Shown: positions 1 to 7,326 of the stretch, one piece after another | Layout: every line of letters begins with the position of its first letter | Position numbering within the stretch: the stretch's first letter is position 1 | Source of the DNA: CAG-917 sp051883555 | Lineage (GTDB): Bacteria > Bacillota > Clostridia > Christensenellales > CAG-917 | DNA length: 13,444 nucleotides | Assembly: GCA_051883555.1 (NCBI GenBank) | Contig: JBJETY010000019.1 | Span: 1-13,444, forward strand | Direction of reading: 5' to 3' | Made by a program: the position numbers and the translations under genes | The notes under the pieces: model-generated | The model's input: the letters and a program-made list of their open reading frames with translations, nothing else | The model's database searches: none | What the model was told of the DNA's origin: nothing

Positions 1-2
1 TT

Positions 3-1970
3 ATGAAATCGAACAAAAATTTGTCCGCAAAAAACGTATCAGCCGATAGAAAAAAAACAAAGTATGCAAGCAAAAAGAATTATCTGCCGCAAAAAAGGCT
101 GATAATTTTATTGATTACGTTCTGTTTTTTATTTCTTGCGGTTTTTTCAAAACTTGCTTACGTTATGGTAGCTCAATCTAAAGATTTAACTGCAAAGGCA
201 ATTTCTCAATGGCTCCGTGACGTACCGACTGACGCTCCGAGAGGTCAGATTTTAGACAGAAACGGCATAGTGCTTGCCGATACGTCGACAAAATATACGA
301 TATACGTGCGCCCTAATGCGGTGACCGATAAAGAGGGCGTGGCTAAGTGTCTGTCGTCGATTTTAAACCTCGATTATGAAAAGGTGTATAAAAAGGTAAC
401 TAAGCGAACGTCTGAAGCGACGATTGCAACAGGTGTTACAAAAGAGCAGATGACGGCGATATACGCAAGCGGATATAGCGGAATTTTTTATGGCGAAGAT
501 AATTTCAGGTATTATCCGTACGGCGATTTTATGACGCAACTTCTTGGATTTACTTCGTCAGACGGGATAGGACAGACGGGATTAGAAGCATATTACGAGA
601 ACTATTTAAAGGGCGTAAACGGGCAAATTCTTAGCGAAGCGGATTTGGTCGGCCGTCCGATAGACGGAAACGAAAGTTTTTATATTCCGTCCGTAAAGGG
701 CTTAAATCTTGTTACGACGCTAGATTATTATATCCAGCGTATTGCAGAAGCGGCGGTGCAAAAAGCGGTTATGACTTATGACCCTCTCGGCGTTTCCTGT
801 CTTGTTATGAACTATAAAACGGGTGAAATTCTGGCTTTGGCGGAAGCGCCGTCGTTTGACCTTAACAATATTCCAAGAGACGATGTTACGAAGCTGTTTT
901 CGATGTCTAAATCGATAATAGTTTCAACAGTATATGAACCGGGTTCGACTTTCAAAATTCTTACGGCGGCGTCGGCGTTGGACGCAAACGTGTTTACGCC
1001 GTCTAGCACGTTTTACTGTTCAGGGCACAGGACGGTGGACGGAAAGAACATAAAATGCTGGAAGACAAGAGGACACGGCTCGATTACGTTTGCCGAGGGC
1101 GTTGCGCAAAGTTGCAACTGTGTTTTTATGGACAGTGCGTTGGGACTCGGCACGGAGAAGTTTTATTCCTATCTGAACAGTTTCGGATTGACGACGAAAA
1201 CGGGCATAGATATGTACGGTGAAACGCAGGCGATAACGATTGCAGAAGAAAAAGTCAAGAGCGTAGACCTTGCAAGAATCGGTTTCGGTCAAGCCATTGC
1301 ATGTTCGCCGATAGAGCTTATTACCGCAACGTCGTGCGTCGTAAACGGCGGCACTACGATTAAGCCGTATATAGGGGCGACGGCCATAGATTCGGTTTTG
1401 AATAAAAGCATTACGATAAACTCGTCTTATACCGGCAACAGAGTTATAAGCAAACAAACGAGCGATACGATGATTGAACTTTTGCGAGGCGTTGTCGAAG
1501 GGGGAAGCGGTAAGGGCGCATATCGTGCCGGTTACAGCATAATAGGCAAAACGGGAACTGCACAAAAATATGAAAACGGAAAAATTGCACAGGGAAAATA
1601 TTATTCTTCGTTTTTAGGATTTTCCGTAACGGAAGGCGCCGATATTGCGGTATTGTTTATCGTCAACGAGCCTAAAGGCGGAGTGTATTACGGAAGTCTT
1701 GTCGCCGCACCTGCGGTCGGAGAAATATTCGGCGGTATTTTCGACTATCTGAAAATTAAACCGAACTATACCGAAAAAGATTATGAAATTATCGGCGACG
1801 AGTTTGCCTTGAACGACTTTGTCGGTCTTAGCGTAGACGAAGCGATAAAACTTGTGAAATCACTCGGATTGCATTATGAAATAAGCGGAGAAGGCGATAT
1901 CGTGACGGAACAATTTCCGCTTAAAGGAGCAAAAGTCGACAAGCGAAATACAGTGCTTTTTGTCACATAA
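3..1970 (+). CDS. spoVD: SpoVD/FtsI-type class B penicillin-binding protein (peptidoglycan D,D-transpeptidase) with PASTA domain
   Basis: Membrane-anchored transpeptidase that crosslinks septal (vegetative or spore) peptidoglycan, normally working with the SEDS polymerase FtsW/SpoVE encoded downstream. Seen in the 655-residue protein: a basic cytoplasmic tail of about 30 residues, one membrane segment at about 32-56, the dimerisation-domain motif PRGQILDRNG at 79-88, and the three transpeptidase motifs: STFK at 315-318 (catalytic Ser315, Lys318), SCN at 370-372 and KTG at 516-518. A single PASTA-like domain fills about 603-655. The PASTA domain and the position directly before murE match SpoVD of Bacillus and Clostridia; a vegetative FtsI/PBP2B role is equally possible, because only one such gene is visible. 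The gene begins two bases into the window, so its ribosome binding site is not visible and an earlier start cannot be excluded. All catalytic motifs are present, so it looks functional. Confidence 0.93.
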   Translation: MKSNKNLSAKNVSADRKKTKYASKKNYLPQKRLIILLITFCFLFLAVFSKLAYVMVAQSKDLTAKAISQWLRDVPTDAPRGQILDRNGIVLADTSTKYTIYVRPNAVTDKEGVAKCLSSILNLDYEKVYKKVTKRTSEATIATGVTKEQMTAIYASGYSGIFYGEDNFRYYPYGDFMTQLLGFTSSDGIGQTGLEAYYENYLKGVNGQILSEADLVGRPIDGNESFYIPSVKGLNLVTTLDYYIQRIAEAAVQKAVMTYDPLGVSCLVMNYKTGEILALAEAPSFDLNNIPRDDVTKLFSMSKSIIVSTVYEPGSTFKILTAASALDANVFTPSSTFYCSGHRTVDGKNIKCWKTRGHGSITFAEGVAQSCNCVFMDSALGLGTEKFYSYLNSFGLTTKTGIDMYGETQAITIAEEKVKSVDLARIGFGQAIACSPIELITATSCVVNGGTTIKPYIGATAIDSVLNKSITINSSYTGNRVISKQTSDTMIELLRGVVEGGSGKGAYRAGYSIIGKTGTAQKYENGKIAQGKYYSSFLGFSVTEGADIAVLFIVNEPKGGVYYGSLVAAPAVGEIFGGIFDYLKIKPNYTEKDYEIIGDEFALNDFVGLSVDEAIKLVKSLGLHYEISGEGDIVTEQFPLKGAKVDKRNTVLFVT

Positions 1971-2000
1971 AAGAGCGTTTTGACTTCTTTTGCGACTCTA

Positions 2001-2029
2001 TTGACAGCGGTTTTTTACGATACTACTAT
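2001..2029 (+). promoter_or_regulatory. Sigma-A-type promoter for murE-mraY-murD
   Basis: A perfect -35 hexamer TTGACA at 2001-2006 is followed by a 17-nt spacer and a -10 TACTAT at 2024-2029, which matches TATAAT at four of six bases including the key T, A and final T. Transcription would start near 2036, about 28 nt before the murE ATG. It lies in the 93-nt gap after the transpeptidase gene, so the Mur genes can probably be transcribed independently of the upstream gene. An alternative -10, TATATT at 2027-2032, would give a less favourable 20-nt spacer. Confidence 0.75.
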
Positions 2030-2053
2030 ATTGTAACATCAAATAAGTAGTTT

Positions 2054-2058
2054 GGAGG
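2054..2058 (+). promoter_or_regulatory. murE ribosome binding site that fixes the start
   Basis: GGAGG sits 5 nt before the ATG at 2064. The upstream in-frame TTG at 2052 overlaps this Shine-Dalgarno sequence, so it cannot be the start that the site serves. Confidence 0.85.
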
Positions 2059-2063
2059 ATAGT

Positions 2064-3485
2064 ATGAAATTATCTGATTTACTTAAAGGAACGGAAGTTG
2101 TCGAGTGGAACGTCGATAAAGATATACAAATAGACGATATATGCACAGCAAGCGATAAGGCAAAGCAGGGCGACGTATTTATTTGTCTTGAAGGAACCAG
2201 AACCGACGGACACGTTTTTGCGGAGAAACTTAAAGACGTAGTAGAGTGTTTTATTGTTAAAAAACCAGTTGCCGCACCTTACGTTCTCGTTAAAGATACA
2301 AGAAAGGCATACAGCACTGTATGCCGAAACTTTTTCGGAAATCCTTCGAAGGATATGAAATTCATTTCCGTTGTGGGTACAAACGGAAAGACTTCGACTG
2401 CACATATTTTGGCAAATCTTTTGCGGACGGCAGGAATCGCAACCGGAACGATAGGTACGCTGGGGCATTTTGTCGGGGAAGAAAAAATCGGCGAATCGCT
2501 TACAACGCCTGACCCGTACGAGCTAAACAAAATTTTGCAGTTGATGAGAACCAGAGCTGTTGAAGTCGTTATAGCTGAAGTTTCGGCGCATGCCATATAT
2601 TTTGACAAACTTTACGGAATTAAATCGGATATGGCGATATTTACTAACGTATCGCAAGACCATCTCGATTTTTTCAAAACTTTTGAAGAGTATTCCGACG
2701 TAAAAATATCGTTCTTTAAAGATAACGTAGATATGGCGGTAGTAAACGTCGATGACGAAACGGGAAGAAAACTTATCGGAAAGGTTGATATTCCCGTTAT
2801 AACGTACGGTTTGAACGAACCGAGCGATGTGTTTGCGATAGACGTATATCCCGATTTTGACGGAACTTCTTTCGTGGTGAATATGTTCGATGAGATATTT
2901 GAAATTAAATCGCCTCTTTACGGCGTATTTAACGTATATAACCTATTGGCTGCAATGATATGTGCAAGCTCTTTGGGGATAGATTCGGAAACGATAAAAA
3001 GAGGAATCAGAAAACTTAAACCTATCGACGGCAGATTTAACGTTCTTAAAAACGGAAAAGGCTTTATCGTCATCGACTATGCTCATACTCCCGACGGACT
3101 TGACAATCTTTTAAAAACCGCAAGGACGATAACGAAATCTCGTCTTATCACAGTATTCGGATGCGGTGGCGACCGTGACGTTTCGAAACGAAAAATTATG
3201 GGAAGAATAGCTTCGGAATTATCCGATTGCGTCATTTTAACGAGCGACAATCCGAGGAGTGAAAATCCCGATAAAATCATTGCAGACATTGCCGACGGAG
3301 CCGTAAAACCGCTTAAAGCGATTGAAAACAGGGTTGAGGCAATTTCTTATGCTCTTAATGAAATGACGGAAGGAGATACCGTTGTAATTGCCGGTAAAGG
3401 CGCTGAAAACTATATGGAAATTAAAGGTAAAAAAATACCTTACAGCGACTTGGAGACCGTTATAAAAAGAGGAGCTAAGAGATGA
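2064..3485 (+). CDS. murE: UDP-N-acetylmuramoyl-L-alanyl-D-glutamate--meso-2,6-diaminopimelate ligase MurE
   Basis: Cytoplasmic ATP-dependent ligase that adds the third stem-peptide residue to UDP-MurNAc-L-Ala-D-Glu. Numbering from the ATG at 2064 gives 473 residues, close to the usual length of 480-500. Seen: the Mur-ligase P-loop GTNGKT at 105-110 (ATP-binding Lys109), a central domain with the segment YSDVKISFF whose Lys214 is in the place of the carbamylated lysine of the family, and DNPR at 395-398. By established knowledge DNPR marks meso-diaminopimelate specificity rather than L-lysine, so this organism should have A1gamma-type peptidoglycan. The start is set by GGAGG at 2054-2058. The gene has its own promoter at 2001-2029 and overlaps mraY by 4 nt (ATGA), which suggests coupled translation. 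murF, which follows murE in many bacteria, is absent here, as it also is at the Bacillus subtilis locus. Confidence 0.95.
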   Translation: MKLSDLLKGTEVVEWNVDKDIQIDDICTASDKAKQGDVFICLEGTRTDGHVFAEKLKDVVECFIVKKPVAAPYVLVKDTRKAYSTVCRNFFGNPSKDMKFISVVGTNGKTSTAHILANLLRTAGIATGTIGTLGHFVGEEKIGESLTTPDPYELNKILQLMRTRAVEVVIAEVSAHAIYFDKLYGIKSDMAIFTNVSQDHLDFFKTFEEYSDVKISFFKDNVDMAVVNVDDETGRKLIGKVDIPVITYGLNEPSDVFAIDVYPDFDGTSFVVNMFDEIFEIKSPLYGVFNVYNLLAAMICASSLGIDSETIKRGIRKLKPIDGRFNVLKNGKGFIVIDYAHTPDGLDNLLKTARTITKSRLITVFGCGGDRDVSKRKIMGRIASELSDCVILTSDNPRSENPDKIIADIADGAVKPLKAIENRVEAISYALNEMTEGDTVVIAGKGAENYMEIKGKKIPYSDLETVIKRGAKR

Positions 3486-4486
3486 CAAACGGCAACTTAT
3501 GGATGCCTTTATGCGTGGTTTTTTCTTTTGCGGCAGCTTTATGTATAGCGCCGATATTAAAGAAAATACTTACAAAAGGAAAAGTCGAACAAACGGTTTT
3601 AGGATACGTTAAACAACACGAAAATAAGACCGGAACGCCAACGATGGGCGGATGGATATTCGTAATACCCGCCATAGTATTGCCGTTGATTTTTTATTCG
3701 ACTTTTTCCGTAGTGTCTTCGATGGCAACGCTAAGTTACGCTATAGTGGGTTTTTTAGACGATTTTATAAAAATTCACTATAAGCGCAATCTCGGACTCA
3801 AGCCTTATCAAAAAATTATCGGACAGGTAGGCGCGGCAATTATACTTGGTTTTTTTTGTTTGAATAACGCAAGTATAGGAAGTTCTATAAAGTTGCCGTT
3901 TACGTCGGCAGAATTCGAAATGGGTTGGTTTATAGTGCCGTTTGTAGCTTTGGTATATATTGCCGTTACTAACGGCGTAAACCTTACCGACGGTCTGGAC
4001 GGACTGGCAGGATTTGTATCCATTGCATATTTTTTATCTTTTTCCGTGATTTTGTGGGGATATTATAGCGACGCTGTGAATAGCGGCAACGCAGAATATG
4101 CCAAGGAGCTTTTCGGATTGTGCATAACTTCGGCTTCATTTTTAGGCGGTTTGCTCGGCTACGTTTGTTTTAATTCTTATCCGTCGTCGATTATGATGGG
4201 CGATACGGGGTCGCTTGCATTGGGAGCTGGAACGGCTACGGTGGCGATTTTTTCAAGACAACCGTTTTTAATCGTTTTTGCAGGAATAATGTTTGTTATA
4301 AGCTGCATATCTGTAATATTGCAGGTAGCGGTTTTCAAGATAAAAAAGAAAAGAGTGTTTCTTATGGCGCCGCTTCATCATCATTTTGAACTAAAAGGAT
4401 ATAAAGAAAGCAAAATAACCGCATGCTATTTTTCAATAAGCGTTATTGGCGGAATATTGGCGATTATCGCAGCGAGGGTATTATGA
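3482..4486 (+). CDS. mraY: Phospho-N-acetylmuramoyl-pentapeptide transferase MraY (lipid I synthase)
   Basis: Polytopic inner-membrane enzyme that transfers phospho-MurNAc-pentapeptide from UDP to undecaprenyl phosphate, making lipid I. The 334 residues fit the family length. Signature motifs are intact: KTGTPTMGG at 49-57, LDDFIK at 92-97 with the conserved Asp93-Asp94 pair, NLTDGLDGL at 167-175, MMGDTGSLALG at 238-248 (Asp241) and the histidine motif APLHHHFELKG at 296-306. About ten hydrophobic segments alternate along the protein. The ATG at 3482 overlaps the murE stop as ATGA, and AGAGGAG at 3468-3474 lies 7 nt upstream. Its own stop overlaps the murD start in the same way, so murE, mraY and murD look like one tightly coupled translation unit. 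Nothing abnormal is seen. Confidence 0.97.
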   Translation: MTNGNLWMPLCVVFSFAAALCIAPILKKILTKGKVEQTVLGYVKQHENKTGTPTMGGWIFVIPAIVLPLIFYSTFSVVSSMATLSYAIVGFLDDFIKIHYKRNLGLKPYQKIIGQVGAAIILGFFCLNNASIGSSIKLPFTSAEFEMGWFIVPFVALVYIAVTNGVNLTDGLDGLAGFVSIAYFLSFSVILWGYYSDAVNSGNAEYAKELFGLCITSASFLGGLLGYVCFNSYPSSIMMGDTGSLALGAGTATVAIFSRQPFLIVFAGIMFVISCISVILQVAVFKIKKKRVFLMAPLHHHFELKGYKESKITACYFSISVIGGILAIIAARVL

Positions 4487-5772
4487 TTTTTAACGGAAAG
4501 AACGTATTAATTTACGGATATGGGAAAAGCGGCAAAGCCGCCGCAAAATTGTTGAACAGACGGGGCGCAAACGTGCGCGTATATGACGACGATTATTCAA
4601 AAAAAGATTATCTGATTTTTGAAGAGTGGGCGGAAGATTTTAAAAATATCGATTTAGTTATTATTTCTCCTGCGGTAAGTTCTTTGAAATCGGAAGTGCT
4701 GGATTTGAAATTAAGCGGCGTTCCCGTGATTTCGGAAATCGAACTGGGATACGAAACGTGCTACGGCGACGTTATAGCCGTTACGGGGACGAACGGAAAA
4801 ACGACGACGACTCGGCTTATCGATAAAATAATTTCAGAGAGCGGAATAGTTTCATATGCCGTAGGCAATATAGGTACGCCTTTTTGCGAAGTGTCCGACA
4901 AAGTAAAAGCAGGCGAGGTCGTCGTTTTAGAGGTAAGTTCCTTTCAGCTTGAAGGCGTTAGAAATTTTTCGCCTGAAATTTCCGTGATTCTCAATATCGA
5001 GGCGGATCATCTTGACCGACATAAGACGATAGAGAGCTATGAAGAACTGAAAAGCAGAATTTTTGCAAAACAAGGCGAGGGCGATTTTCTTGTGGCGAAT
5101 ATCGGCGACGAGAGAGTTGCCGCTTTATCTAAGCGAGCTAATTGCACAGTGATTCCCTTTTCTTTAAACGAAAAATGCGACGGAGCATATATCGAATCGG
5201 GAAGAGTATTTTTTAAAGGCGAAGAAATTCTTGACGTTTCAATTTCGCCGTTTAAAGGAAGAGAGCTTGAAAATTTGCTTGCCGCTGTCTGCGTGGCGAA
5301 AATCAGAAAAACGGATAACGCGGCGATAAAAAAAGCGGTTAGCGAATTTAAAAAACCGCCGCACAGAGTAGAGCTTATCGGAATAAAGAACGGAAAATCG
5401 ATTTTTGACGACAGCAAGGCTACAAATATCAGCGCAACGATTTCAGCGGTTGAAGGGATAACCGATGATACCGTTTTGATTCTTGGCGGAAGCGACAAAG
5501 GCGAGGAATATCCTCAGCTGTTCGAACATATCGGAAAAAATATAAAACGCGTGCTTGTCTGCGGAGAGAACGCAAAAAGCATAATGCATGCCGCTCGCCT
5601 TTGCGGATATCGCGAGATAACGGAATGCGATTCTCTTGAAAACTGTGTGGAGTTGGCTTATGAAGGTGATGAAAGAAATATCTTATTTTCACCCGCTTCG
5701 AAAAGTTTCGACAGATTTTCGGGGTATGCCGAAAGGGGCGATAAGTTTAAAGAAATTGTAGATAAACTTTAA
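4483..5772 (+). CDS. murD: UDP-N-acetylmuramoyl-L-alanine--D-glutamate ligase MurD
   Basis: Cytoplasmic Mur ligase that adds D-glutamate to UDP-MurNAc-L-Ala, the step before MurE. From the ATG at 4483 the protein has 429 residues, slightly short of the usual 440-460. Seen: the N-terminal UDP-binding glycine-rich stretch YGYGKSGKAA at 11-20, the P-loop GTNGKTTT at 102-109 (Lys106), ESYEELKSRIF at 184-194 with Lys190 in the likely carbamylated position, the hallmark DDSKATN at 309-315, LGGSDKG at 334-340, and the C-terminal SPASKSFDRF...ERG block at 403-419. A start at 4423 would be in frame but would lie inside the mraY coding region without a good ribosome site. The ATG at 4483 has GAGGG at 4474-4478 and forms the same ATGA overlap as the murE-mraY junction. 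Confidence 0.96.
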   Translation: MIFNGKNVLIYGYGKSGKAAAKLLNRRGANVRVYDDDYSKKDYLIFEEWAEDFKNIDLVIISPAVSSLKSEVLDLKLSGVPVISEIELGYETCYGDVIAVTGTNGKTTTTRLIDKIISESGIVSYAVGNIGTPFCEVSDKVKAGEVVVLEVSSFQLEGVRNFSPEISVILNIEADHLDRHKTIESYEELKSRIFAKQGEGDFLVANIGDERVAALSKRANCTVIPFSLNEKCDGAYIESGRVFFKGEEILDVSISPFKGRELENLLAAVCVAKIRKTDNAAIKKAVSEFKKPPHRVELIGIKNGKSIFDDSKATNISATISAVEGITDDTVLILGGSDKGEEYPQLFEHIGKNIKRVLVCGENAKSIMHAARLCGYREITECDSLENCVELAYEGDERNILFSPASKSFDRFSGYAERGDKFKEIVDKL

Positions 5773-5958
5773 ACGCCGTTGTTTGAATTTATCAAAACCG
5801 TTACGGCGCAAAAAATTGAACCGACGTATATTTCCAAAATTGAAATCGGAATACGGTTTGTGTTTTAACTATAACTCAATATTGCAGTTTATTGCAAATG
5901 CAGAATTTTATTCGTTAGCCGTAAACAGACGCAGAGCGTAACGAAAAGCGGGGATGTT
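5773..5958. other. 186-nt murD-ftsW intergenic region
   Basis: No gene is seen here. A 6-bp inverted repeat (5774-5779 with 5803-5808) begins just after the murD stop, but its loop of about 23 nt and lack of a T-run make it a poor terminator. A second imperfect inverted repeat pairs AACCG near 5819 with CGGTT near 5855. A weak sigma-E-like arrangement can be drawn: ATA at 5828-5830, a spacer, and AATACGGT at 5850-5857. Because SpoVE genes are often under sporulation control this is worth noting, but at this base composition it could be chance. No good sigma-A promoter was found. Confidence 0.4.
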
Positions 5959-7311
5959 ATGACTGAATTTTTAGTTGTTTCAAGAGAAGAAAAAGAAAAT
6001 CGGTCGGACGGCAGGCATAATAGCCGTTTAAATAAAAGTCGCTCTGAAATTGTAGACGGCGAAAAACTTAGCCGCAGAGAAAAAGCTGAAATAAGAAGAC
6101 AAAAAAGCCTCGAATTAAAAGTTTTGCGCGAAAAAAAGAAAAGCGAGTCGAGAGCGTTAAAACATAAAAAACTTATTGCTTGCGCAGGAAAAATAAGTAT
6201 GGCGGCAGGAAAAATCGATTTTGACCTGCCAACTTTTATAATTGTAGTCATATTAGGAACTTTAGGACTTGTTTTTATTTATTCGGCTTCTTCATATTCG
6301 GGTGAAGTTGAATTTAACGACGCCTTTAAATACGTAAAAACGCAGGCTGTAGCGGTTGGCGTGGGCTTTATCGTGATGCTTGCATTGGCTTATATAAAAA
6401 TCGATTTTTTAATAAAGCTCAGGTTCGTAATTCTAGGACTCAGCCTTGCAATTTTGGCTTTGGTATTTGTTCCGGTTATCGGCGTTGAAAGTTATGGTGC
6501 AAAACGCTGGATAAATTTAGGTTTTTCTACAATTCAACCTTCGGAATTTGCTAAATTCGGACTTGTTATATTCGTAGCGGCACAGGCGGCAAAAACGGGC
6601 GTCGACAAGTTTTCAACCTTGCTCGTGCCTCTTATAGGCGGCTTATGCGTATGCTTAATGTTGATGCTTGAACCTAATATGTCCGTTACGGTTTGCGTTT
6701 TCGTCGTTGTTTTTGCAATGTTGTTTTTTGCCGGCGCAAAGATAAGTCATCTGCTTATGATAATTATACCGGCATTTATATGCGGAATAATTTTAATAAT
6801 CATCGAGCCATATCGACTTAGCCGTTTATCGGCGTTTTTAGACCCGTTTTCATCGCCATTAGGAGAAGGTTATCAACTTATTCAATCGTATTACGCATTG
6901 GGCAGCGGCGGACTTTTCGGTGTAGGACTTTTTTGCAGCAGGCAAAAGTATCTATTTTTACCGTTTGCGGAATCTGATTTCATTTTTTCTATAATCGGTG
7001 AAGAAACGGGATTATTCGGATGCCTTATAGTAATTTTGTTTTTCATATTGCTTTTAATAAGAGGCATAAAAATTAGTATAAATGCAAAGAACAGATTCAG
7101 CTCTTATTTAGCTGCGGGGATTTCTGCAATGATTGCCGTACAGACGATAATAAATATAGCCGTTGTCAGCGGCGCTATACCGCCCACGGGACTTCCTCTT
7201 CCGTTTATAAGTGCAGGCGGCAGTTCGGTTGTCGCTTACTATATGGCAAGCGGTTTGCTGTTAAACGTTTCGAGACAGAAGCACGAAAAGTTTTTAAGCT
7301 CCATACAATAA
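5959..7311 (+). CDS. ftsW: FtsW/SpoVE SEDS-family peptidoglycan glycosyltransferase with long N-terminal tail
   Basis: Polytopic membrane polymerase that links lipid II into glycan strands at the septum, partnered with a class B PBP such as the one at 3-1970. Seen in 450 residues: a charged N-terminal tail of about 90 residues, then roughly ten membrane segments starting near 92. SEDS signatures include YSASS at 108-112, GAKRWINLGFSTIQPSEFAK at 180-199, DPFSSPLGEGYQLIQSYYAL from 295, SDFIFSIIGEE at 339-349 where Asp340 is in the position of the conserved, probably catalytic aspartate of loop 4, and GLPLPFISAGGSS at 411-423. The usual length is 365-400 residues, so the excess is entirely N-terminal. 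The ATG at 5959 is preceded by GGGGA at 5950-5954. An internal ATG at 6199 (Met81), preceded by AGGAA at 6186-6190, would give a typical 370-residue protein. The 80 extra codons are open and gene-like in codon use, so I keep the longer form while noting the ambiguity. FtsW and SpoVE cannot be told apart from this sequence. Confidence 0.93.
   Translation: MTEFLVVSREEKENRSDGRHNSRLNKSRSEIVDGEKLSRREKAEIRRQKSLELKVLREKKKSESRALKHKKLIACAGKISMAAGKIDFDLPTFIIVVILGTLGLVFIYSASSYSGEVEFNDAFKYVKTQAVAVGVGFIVMLALAYIKIDFLIKLRFVILGLSLAILALVFVPVIGVESYGAKRWINLGFSTIQPSEFAKFGLVIFVAAQAAKTGVDKFSTLLVPLIGGLCVCLMLMLEPNMSVTVCVFVVVFAMLFFAGAKISHLLMIIIPAFICGIILIIIEPYRLSRLSAFLDPFSSPLGEGYQLIQSYYALGSGGLFGVGLFCSRQKYLFLPFAESDFIFSIIGEETGLFGCLIVILFFILLLIRGIKISINAKNRFSSYLAAGISAMIAVQTIINIAVVSGAIPPTGLPLPFISAGGSSVVAYYMASGLLLNVSRQKHEKFLSSIQ
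6186..6201 (+). promoter_or_regulatory. Possible internal ribosome site and alternative ftsW start
   Basis: AGGAA (6186-6190) lies 8 nt before an in-frame ATG at 6199. Starting there removes the charged tail and gives a protein of the normal SEDS length that begins just before the first membrane segment. It could be the true start, a second start giving a short isoform, or coincidence. Confidence 0.35.
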
Positions 7312-7326
7312 TAACGAGGAGCAAAT

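Noticed and set aside
1020..1565. 181-codon open frame on the minus strand opposite the transpeptidase gene
   Set aside because: It lies wholly within a gene with intact motifs, and its translation resembles no known protein and is low-quality. It is a shadow frame.
2052..2063. TTG start four codons before the murE ATG
   Set aside because: It overlaps the GGAGG ribosome site that serves the ATG at 2064.
4423..4482. In-frame ATG giving murD 20 extra residues
   Set aside because: It lies inside mraY, the added residues do not look like MurD, and the ATG at 4483 has GAGGG and the usual ATGA overlap.
5774..5808. Inverted repeat CGCCGT/ACGGCG after murD as a terminator
   Set aside because: The stem is only 6 bp, the loop is about 23 nt and no T-run follows.
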